From contig JBBQPM010000085.1 in the NCBI GenBank assembly GCA_038217425.1, positions 1-28,231 on the forward strand: a DNA stretch of 28,231 bases, read 5' to 3'. Source of the stretch: JAIEPT01 sp038217425 (GTDB lineage: Bacteria > Planctomycetota > Planctomycetia > Gemmatales > Gemmataceae). The position numbers and the translations under genes are program-made. This document shows positions 24,204 to 28,231 of the stretch, one piece after another (the stretch's first letter is position 1; each line of letters begins with the position of its first letter). The notes under the pieces are model-generated. The model was not told the origin of the DNA. It saw only the letters and a list, made by a program, of their open reading frames with translations, and did no database searches.

Positions 24204-24611
24204 ATGCACACAATCAATTTAACCCTGGAAAGTAAGTTCGTCGTAGTGGAGTTCACCCGGCCTCTTGATGCGCCGATGTGTGTCGGAGAAGCAAGAGATC
24301 GCACCTGTTTGGGCGACGACGAGAGGTGGTTGTTCACCGCCTACGCAGAGGGCGAGCGGCTCTCAGAAAAGAGCCAAAAGGAAGAGGTCATGCTCTTTCT
24401 GATCTACGACAAGGACGAGCAGCGCTTCGTCGTTCTCGAAAACTGGACGGACGAGTGGAAGGAGGCAGTGCTGTTGGATATTCCCGGTCAGATCAGGAAC
24501 CGACCGCTGCCACCCATGCAAGCCTTGGCCCAGTGGATCGCCGGATTCATGCTGATGAACGAGAAGTTCCCTGGGTCGAACAGTCTACGGTATCGCCTGA
24601 TCGAAGGTTAA
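24204..24611 (+). CDS. Hypothetical protein
   Basis: A 135-aa protein with no family that I recognise. GAGGA six to seven bases before the ATG supports the start, nine bases after the decayed gene. It is beta-rich at the front (MHTINLTLESKFVVVEF), with a central strand pair (EEVMLFLIYDKDEQRFVVLENW) and a helical end (MQALAQWIAGFMLMNEKF). The hydrophobic segment near the C terminus is too short and polar for a membrane anchor. The strand order is reminiscent of small beta-sandwich accessory proteins, but this is only an impression. Confidence 0.66.
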   Translation: MHTINLTLESKFVVVEFTRPLDAPMCVGEARDRTCLGDDERWLFTAYAEGERLSEKSQKEEVMLFLIYDKDEQRFVVLENWTDEWKEAVLLDIPGQIRNRPLPPMQALAQWIAGFMLMNEKFPGSNSLRYRLIEG

Positions 24612-24675
24612 ACCCCCAAACGTCCTCACTCGAATTGAACTAAACGGTTCAAGACTTGCCCACAAGGAGATAAAA

Positions 24676-25155
24676 ATGAACGAGAACAGTCCTCGGATCG
24701 AAGCACGGCTTATTGCTGAGACGAAGGTAATCACGCCATACACCGCCAAGATCGGCCATTGCTCGGGGGGAGAGACTACCTGGGAGGAGATCCCTGGATA
24801 TAAGATCGAGATACCATCCACGGTCAAGCATCACTGTGCATTACAGGCAATGCACTCCCATCAGGTGGCATCTGTGAAGTGGTATCTCGGCGAGTACGCT
24901 CAGTACCCCAAAGCTCTTCACATCACGGAGACAATGCCCAAAAAGGTCCGGCAGCGTAAGGTGGAGACGAAAAGCTACACCATCGTACCAAACTCACTCA
25001 GCTACCTGGCAATCGAAGTCGAGGGGGTCGAAGTATACGACAGCCGCGTTGATGTTCCGTGCGACATGCAACAATACGCGGCAACTCAAATGGAATTCGC
25101 CCCACCCAAGGAGATGACTGAGTGGTTCGCGAATCGTGGGATTTCACTTCGGTGA
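24676..25155 (+). CDS. Hypothetical protein
   Basis: A 159-aa protein of unknown family, with AAGGAGA five to six bases before the ATG. The N-terminal part has IEARLIAETKVITPYTAKIGHCSGGE; the middle has His-rich residues (VKHHCALQAMHSHQVASVKWY) that could bind metal; a basic stretch (PKKVRQRKVETKSY) is followed by beta strands (YLAIEVEGVEVYDSRVD). The C terminus is acidic and aromatic (KEMTEWFANRG). A 203-base gap with strong stem-loops follows before the next gene. Confidence 0.66.
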   Translation: MNENSPRIEARLIAETKVITPYTAKIGHCSGGETTWEEIPGYKIEIPSTVKHHCALQAMHSHQVASVKWYLGEYAQYPKALHITETMPKKVRQRKVETKSYTIVPNSLSYLAIEVEGVEVYDSRVDVPCDMQQYAATQMEFAPPKEMTEWFANRGISLR

Positions 25156-25171
25156 TTACTGACGCGGAGGG

Positions 25172-25245
25172 CGGTCGCCGGCGCGTTACTCGTTAGAGCG
25201 TTGCCCATTAACGACACAACGTCCACCGGCGACCGGCACGGTCGC
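25172..25245 (+). promoter_or_regulatory. Mutually exclusive stem-loops in the gap before the metallopeptidase gene
   Basis: CGGTCGCCGG (25172-25181) pairs perfectly with CCGGCGACCG (25226-25235), enclosing an inner TCGTTA/TAACGA stem (25190-25195 with 25209-25214). The right strand of the outer stem can instead pair locally: GCGACCG (25229-25235) with CGGTCGC (25239-25245) around GCA. Both structures use the same bases and exclude each other, an architecture used by attenuators and terminators. There is no T-run after the last stem. The metallopeptidase start is about 110 bases downstream. Confidence 0.55.
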
Positions 25246-25358
25246 AGACGTTCACCGGCCTTGGATCGTCGGTCGATTGTGGGTCGCTCCAGTCATACCT
25301 GGGTGTGGCAAATGTGAATCGCAAATGAAACGCGTTTCTTCAAAGGAGAACGACAACA

Positions 25359-25970
25359 GTGAATATCTCAACGGTAGGACGTGCCAAAGGTGTTCACACC
25401 CCAATTCTTATTGAGCCAGATGACGGCCTTTATCTCTGGGATTGGGGAGAGGTGGGAGAGGATGACAAGCTGGTTGCAACGTCACCAGTGATTACCCGCA
25501 AATTCATCCGCTGCTTTCAGGAGACATGGGGGCAACTTCCTGATCGAGATCGAGATGCTCTCACTGGTTTCTGGGGGTCGAGAACTCGCCCGTTGGATGA
25601 AGCTTGCGGGAAACCGTATCCGGCTATCGAGTTTAACTCGTTCTGCCTGCCAAACTACTTCACAGCCGCATGCAAGAGGGGCTGGGAGCTACTTTTTTCA
25701 GTGACATGGCTTCGCATCATCAAGCCGAATCCCGCCGAAATCCGACACGTCATCGCTCATGAACTCGGTCATGCCATCTCTTATGTAAATAAGTGGGACA
25801 GGCAGCACGATTGCATGCTGATGGAGGGTAGACGAAAATGCCCTGCGTGCGAGATGCAGGCATGGTCGTACATGGCAGCATGGGGATTCGATCCCTTTTA
25901 TCAAAAGGAACCGGGCCTGTTCAAACAGTGGTTTAGTCTCGACAAGCGAGTCGCGAAGAGAAAGACATGA
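25359..25970 (+). CDS. HExxH zinc metallopeptidase-like protein
   Basis: A 203-aa protein with a GTG start; AAGGAGA lies about nine bases upstream. The motif VIAHELGHAISY (HELGH at 134-138) is the zinc-binding signature of gluzincin-type peptidases; E165 in CEMQAWSYMAAWG, about 27 residues later, is a plausible third ligand on the next helix. Two cysteines (CPAC, 161-164) sit just before it. The first 120 residues are not recognisable. ImmA/IrrE- and SprT-like proteins share this arrangement and often act in mobile-element regulation, but no such family was proven here. It lacks a signal peptide, so it should act in the cytoplasm. Confidence 0.75.
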   Translation: MNISTVGRAKGVHTPILIEPDDGLYLWDWGEVGEDDKLVATSPVITRKFIRCFQETWGQLPDRDRDALTGFWGSRTRPLDEACGKPYPAIEFNSFCLPNYFTAACKRGWELLFSVTWLRIIKPNPAEIRHVIAHELGHAISYVNKWDRQHDCMLMEGRRKCPACEMQAWSYMAAWGFDPFYQKEPGLFKQWFSLDKRVAKRKT

Positions 25971-26258
25971 ATGACTCAGTACGATTTTCTGGGACGCTCT
26001 TCATTGTTATTGCACACCCAGCCACCTCTCCCGGTAGCCGTCGTCCCGGTTAAGGAGCGTACCCTCGCCGCCACATCGACCGACCTAGCCGGTGATGATG
26101 GGATGCAAAGCCTCCTGGCAGCACTTGACGGGCGTTTTCGTCAGATTGGTCGTGATCAACGACGAAAGCCTTCAGATGCGGTTCTGAGGCGGCTACTTTT
26201 CAGTTACGTCACGCCCTTACGAGGAGATAGTTCCGATGAGACAACGGCATTGTCCTGA
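25971..26258 (+). CDS. Small hypothetical protein (uncertain)
   Basis: A possible 95-aa protein. Its ATG follows the stop of the metallopeptidase directly; there is no strong ribosome site of its own apart from the purine-rich end of that gene. Composition is plausible (DGMQSLLAALDGRFRQIGRDQRRKPSDAVLRRLL is a good helix), but the start and end are low in structure. It overlaps the next, better supported gene by 23 bases in another frame. Confidence 0.4.
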   Translation: MTQYDFLGRSSLLLHTQPPLPVAVVPVKERTLAATSTDLAGDDGMQSLLAALDGRFRQIGRDQRRKPSDAVLRRLLFSYVTPLRGDSSDETTALS

Positions 26259-26448
26259 ATGCGGCAAGTTTATGCGTGAAATGGTGCGGCCTGAACACGA
26301 TCTCACCGACGCCCGTGGTGTCACAAGCACGCCAGATTGGGAGTGCGAATGTGGCCACGCAATCTTCGACACCGCGAAAAAAGAAGAGGACATTGTCGCC
26401 GAGAAGCTCGCCTATGAACGCGAGACGGGGTTTCTACCTTATCGTTGA
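26236..26448 (+). CDS. Small zinc-ribbon protein
   Basis: A 70-aa protein with GAGGAGA about eight bases before the ATG. HCPECGKFM (C6, C9) and WECECGHAIFD (C37, C39) give a compact four-cysteine ribbon; the second knuckle is CxC, which is slightly unusual, as CxxC is normal. The rest is an acidic/basic helix (TAKKEEDIVAEKLAYERETG). It resembles tiny phage and plasmid zinc-finger proteins that bind nucleic acid or polymerase. It ends the plus-strand run of small genes. Confidence 0.65.
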   Translation: MRQRHCPECGKFMREMVRPEHDLTDARGVTSTPDWECECGHAIFDTAKKEEDIVAEKLAYERETGFLPYR

Positions 26449-26654
26449 GAGGCTCCCAAGATCAAGATGGAATCAATTCGGCGTCTCGATGTCCAGTAAG
26501 TTGGTGCCGATCCCGGTCAGTCTACGAAGCCTTCGTCAACAATTCTGCCCTGAAGAAATGGTGCCGGGCTTGGCACTTGCTGCCGCCATACGTCATTGCC
26601 ATGACATATCCGATGACAAAGAGAGGACGAGGTGTGTCATTGCCATCAGACGCT

Positions 26655-26681
26655 CATCATCATCATCATCATCATCATCAT
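26655..26681. repeat. CAT trinucleotide microsatellite (nine copies)
   Basis: Nine uninterrupted CAT units are followed by CTTCATCTTCAG. They lie 18 bases beyond the stop of the tyrosine recombinase, in the gap between convergent genes, so no protein is affected. Length variation between strains would be expected. Confidence 0.9.
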
Positions 26682-26699
26682 CTTCATCTTCAGGGACCG

Positions 26700-27611
26700 T
26701 CAGTAGTTCAGCTTTTCAGCCGCCGCTGCCAGATCGTCCTGTGTCTTTTTTGTGTACCGGGCTGTCGTGTTCAAGTTTTCATGCGAAAGGATTTGCGCCA
26801 AACCGACCAGATCGTTGTTAGTCTCTTCAAGGAAGCGGTGGGCCATTGTGTGCCGAAGCAAGTGCGGAAAAACGTGGAAGCCGCAGATGGCCCCATACTT
26901 GCCGCAAAGGTTGCGAATACCTCGGTCGGTCAGACCGCCACGCTCGCCCACGAATACGAGATCGCTCTGCACCGGAGGCCGGCATTCCAAATAGGTCTGT
27001 AAGGCCCGACGAGCCGGCAGGGGAAGCGGGACCGACCTCTGCTTGTTGCCTTTGCCATTCCTGAAGATGACCGTGCCGCTTCGCTCATTGAGCATCAGAT
27101 CCGTCAGTTCGAGATTTACAAGATCTCCGACCCGGCAGCCGGTGAACAGGAAGACGTGGAAGATCGCCGCCATTCGGACATCGCCGCGAAGCTCAACCTC
27201 TCGCAAGAGCTTCCGCACCTGGGCGCAGTCGAGTCCCTTGGGAGCAAGCTGCTGCCGCTTCAACTCCTTCACTTTGCGGGCCGGATTTGCAGTCAGGTGG
27301 CCCTCCTCCACCAGCCAGTTCAAGAAGCAGCGGATCGTGACGAGACGACGGTTGACGGTGCTGACGGCCTGCCCCCGGTCCCGGCGCAGGTGATCGCGGA
27401 AGCTGCTCACGTCGCCGGTCGTGACCCGGCTGATCTTGAACGGTTCCTTGTTGGCCCGTGCGAACCATGTCGCGAACTTCCCCAGGTCCGTGGCGAAGGC
27501 ACGCCGGGTGTTCGGGCTGAAATCGTTGTTCGCCAGGAAGCCAGCGATGAGGGCGGCTTCCTGTTCGCCGACCGGGATGGGGTCGAAATCACTATCGGTG
27601 GAAAAGTTCAT
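26700..27611 (-). CDS. Tyrosine recombinase/integrase
   Basis: A 303-aa XerC/D-size phage-integrase-family enzyme. The N-terminal SAM-like core-binding domain spans about 18-105; the catalytic domain spans about 125-295. All active-site residues are visible: R160 in TGCRVGDLVNL, K187 in RNGKGNKQRS, H250 and R253 in HLLRHTMAH, H277 in LSHENLNTTARYT and Y286. GGAG eight bases before the ATG fixes the start. It lies 152 bases downstream of an excisionase-like gene on the same strand. It may excise or resolve a second element, or dimers of this one; no tRNA or attachment site is seen nearby. Confidence 0.94.
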   Translation of the reverse strand: MNFSTDSDFDPIPVGEQEAALIAGFLANNDFSPNTRRAFATDLGKFATWFARANKEPFKISRVTTGDVSSFRDHLRRDRGQAVSTVNRRLVTIRCFLNWLVEEGHLTANPARKVKELKRQQLAPKGLDCAQVRKLLREVELRGDVRMAAIFHVFLFTGCRVGDLVNLELTDLMLNERSGTVIFRNGKGNKQRSVPLPLPARRALQTYLECRPPVQSDLVFVGERGGLTDRGIRNLCGKYGAICGFHVFPHLLRHTMAHRFLEETNNDLVGLAQILSHENLNTTARYTKKTQDDLAAAAEKLNY

Positions 27612-27762
27612 GCGTTAGCTCCATCAAGTTGCCAAGAAGTAGACAGCGTGTGCGCCAAACTCGACCGATACTGAGTAGTATCGCCACACACTATCGGGCG
27701 TATGGCGGCGGCGAGTCACCGCTCAACCGGCTTGACCGACACTACAAGTCAAGCACTATCGG
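27591..27762. repeat. ACTATCGG motifs and a CGATACT palindrome beside the recombinase genes
   Basis: ACTATCGG is found at 27591-27598, 27690-27697 and 27755-27762, on the plus strand; the first overlaps the 5' end of the integrase gene. A related palindrome, CGATACT-GAGT-AGTATCG, occupies 27666-27683. The sites fill the gap between excisionase-like gene and integrase, so they may be binding sites for that DNA-binding protein or arm-type recombinase sites. Confidence 0.5.
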
Positions 27763-27763
27763 A

Positions 27764-28231
27764 TCAATCCTGACCGCGAAGACGCGCAATGATCGACTCG
27801 ACGGCATTGTTATGGTCGATGCCGTTTGTCCCGTTTGGGAACTTATCCTTCGCGGCTGCCTCGACCTGGGCGGTGGTCACGGTAATCTTGACCTTCCCCA
27901 AGATGTCGATCACGTCGGCGTACAGATCGTTGTTGACCTTGGGCTTCGACGGTCGTGGCGGTCGTTGCGGTGCCTTGACAGTGCCGAGGTCACGACGCCG
28001 AGAATAGAACAAGATGGGCTTTCCATCGACGCCGCAGTTCCGCCGACGTGCCTCAAGGATTTGCCGCTGCTTGTCCTCGAAGTAGCAGGGGCGGGCGGTC
28101 ACTGCGTCCTGATCGGCATTTGGGAAAGTTTCCCGACGCACAAGCTGGTAGAATCTCGCCCGGCTCAGGCCGACCATTCGGGCCATCTCGGTGACGGACA
28201 CCGCAGATTTCGTCACGATGTTTTCGGTCAT
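27764..28231 (-). CDS. AlpA/excisionase-like helix-turn-helix DNA-binding protein
   Basis: A 155-aa protein whose ATG coincides with the window end (28231), so the start may lie further upstream. Residues about 10-40 form a winged-helix/MerR-like excisionase motif (VSVTEMARMVGLSRARFYQLVRRETFP), followed by a Tyr/Phe-rich ARPCYFEDKQRQ region, a basic Pro-rich linker (APQRPPRPSKPKV) and a C-terminal helix domain (about 100-155). Such proteins regulate or direct recombination by tyrosine integrases. It is encoded directly upstream of the integrase, and the repeated ACTATCGG sites between them are candidate targets. The C-terminal part is not recognised. Confidence 0.72.
   Translation of the reverse strand: MTENIVTKSAVSVTEMARMVGLSRARFYQLVRRETFPNADQDAVTARPCYFEDKQRQILEARRRNCGVDGKPILFYSRRRDLGTVKAPQRPPRPSKPKVNNDLYADVIDILGKVKITVTTAQVEAAAKDKFPNGTNGIDHNNAVESIIARLRGQD

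Larger units (their letters stand above)
6446..28231. mobile_element. Integrative element (left part; right end outside the window)
   Basis: The left end is set by the radical SAM truncation. From there on the host-type genes stop, and the content is a large serine recombinase, XRE regulators, an HUH replication-type protein, many small unknown genes, a tyrosine recombinase and an excisionase-like gene. No return to the radical SAM sequence is seen by 28231, so the element is longer than 21.7 kb, unless the tyrosine recombinase marks a second element nested in or next to the first. Whether the ECF sigma/kinase module is true cargo or older host DNA cannot be settled from this window. Confidence 0.7.

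Noticed and set aside
25173..25234. Integron attC-like site suggested by nested inverted repeats with GTTA and TAAC
   Set aside because: Core sites have the wrong orientation (GTT outward left, AAC right) and do not match RYYYAAC/GTTRRRY; no integron integrase is present.
26445..27002. Plus-strand frame with nine consecutive histidines
   Set aside because: The His run is only the CAT microsatellite, and most of the frame is antisense to the intact tyrosine recombinase.

Overview
The window reads as a planctomycete chromosome, most likely of the Gemmata/Pirellula type. The left end carries the family pair that is almost a signature of that phylum: a cytochrome-like DUF1549/DUF1553 protein with a downstream DUF1501 protein. 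An ECF sigma factor overlapping a Ser/Thr kinase with a WD40 tail, GC-rich coding DNA and GKWE-type repeat domains all point the same way. These taxonomic statements are inference from gene families; no 16S or other marker is present.

Positions 1-6450 are the host backbone. They hold a minus-strand DUF1553-DUF1501 pair separated by a long inverted repeat, a secreted protein of unknown function, and a plus-strand pair made of a ClpN-domain membrane protein and a radical SAM gene of the PA0069/SplB-like type. The radical SAM gene stops right after the third cysteine of its CX3CX2C cluster motif. There the DNA changes into an integrated element whose first gene, on the minus strand, is a large serine recombinase. 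The recombinase frame runs across the junction, so its last 13 or so residues are encoded by antisense host DNA.

Positions 6450-28231 are the element, or nested elements; its right end lies beyond the window. Layout: (a) recombinase and a 630-base leader region with a 40-base direct repeat; (b) three unknown genes (8798-10864); (c) an 80-aa XRE regulator with a palindromic operator candidate and the remnant of a second regulator; (d) an envelope-type cassette (11496-15297): membrane-anchored coiled-coil protein, possible lipoprotein, GYF/multi-TM/GKWE protein, zinc-ribbon protein; (e) overlapping ECF sigma factor and kinase-WD40 gene (15523-18289); (f) a 674-base gap with five CTATTA motifs and a hairpin presenting TATTATTAC; (g) a minus-strand pair with an HUH-type, rolling-circle-like replication protein; (h) a 1.3-kb gene-free region with a 14-bp hairpin, a 15-bp inverted-repeat pair and AT-rich DNA with six TTTACAA heptamers; (i) a plus-strand run of small unknown genes (21915-26448) with good ribosome binding sites, including a frameshifted pseudogene, an HExxH metallopeptidase and a zinc-ribbon protein; (j) a complete tyrosine recombinase with an upstream AlpA/excisionase-like DNA-binding gene, surrounded by ACTATCGG motifs.

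My best reading is an integrative element that combines serine-recombinase integration with a plasmid-like HUH replication module and mostly undescribed cargo. The candidates for something new are the replication region (18290-21914), the XRE-linked envelope cassette (11068-15297), and the small-gene operon (21915-26448). No known defence, secretion or conjugation genes were recognised, and no tRNA, rRNA or CRISPR array was seen.
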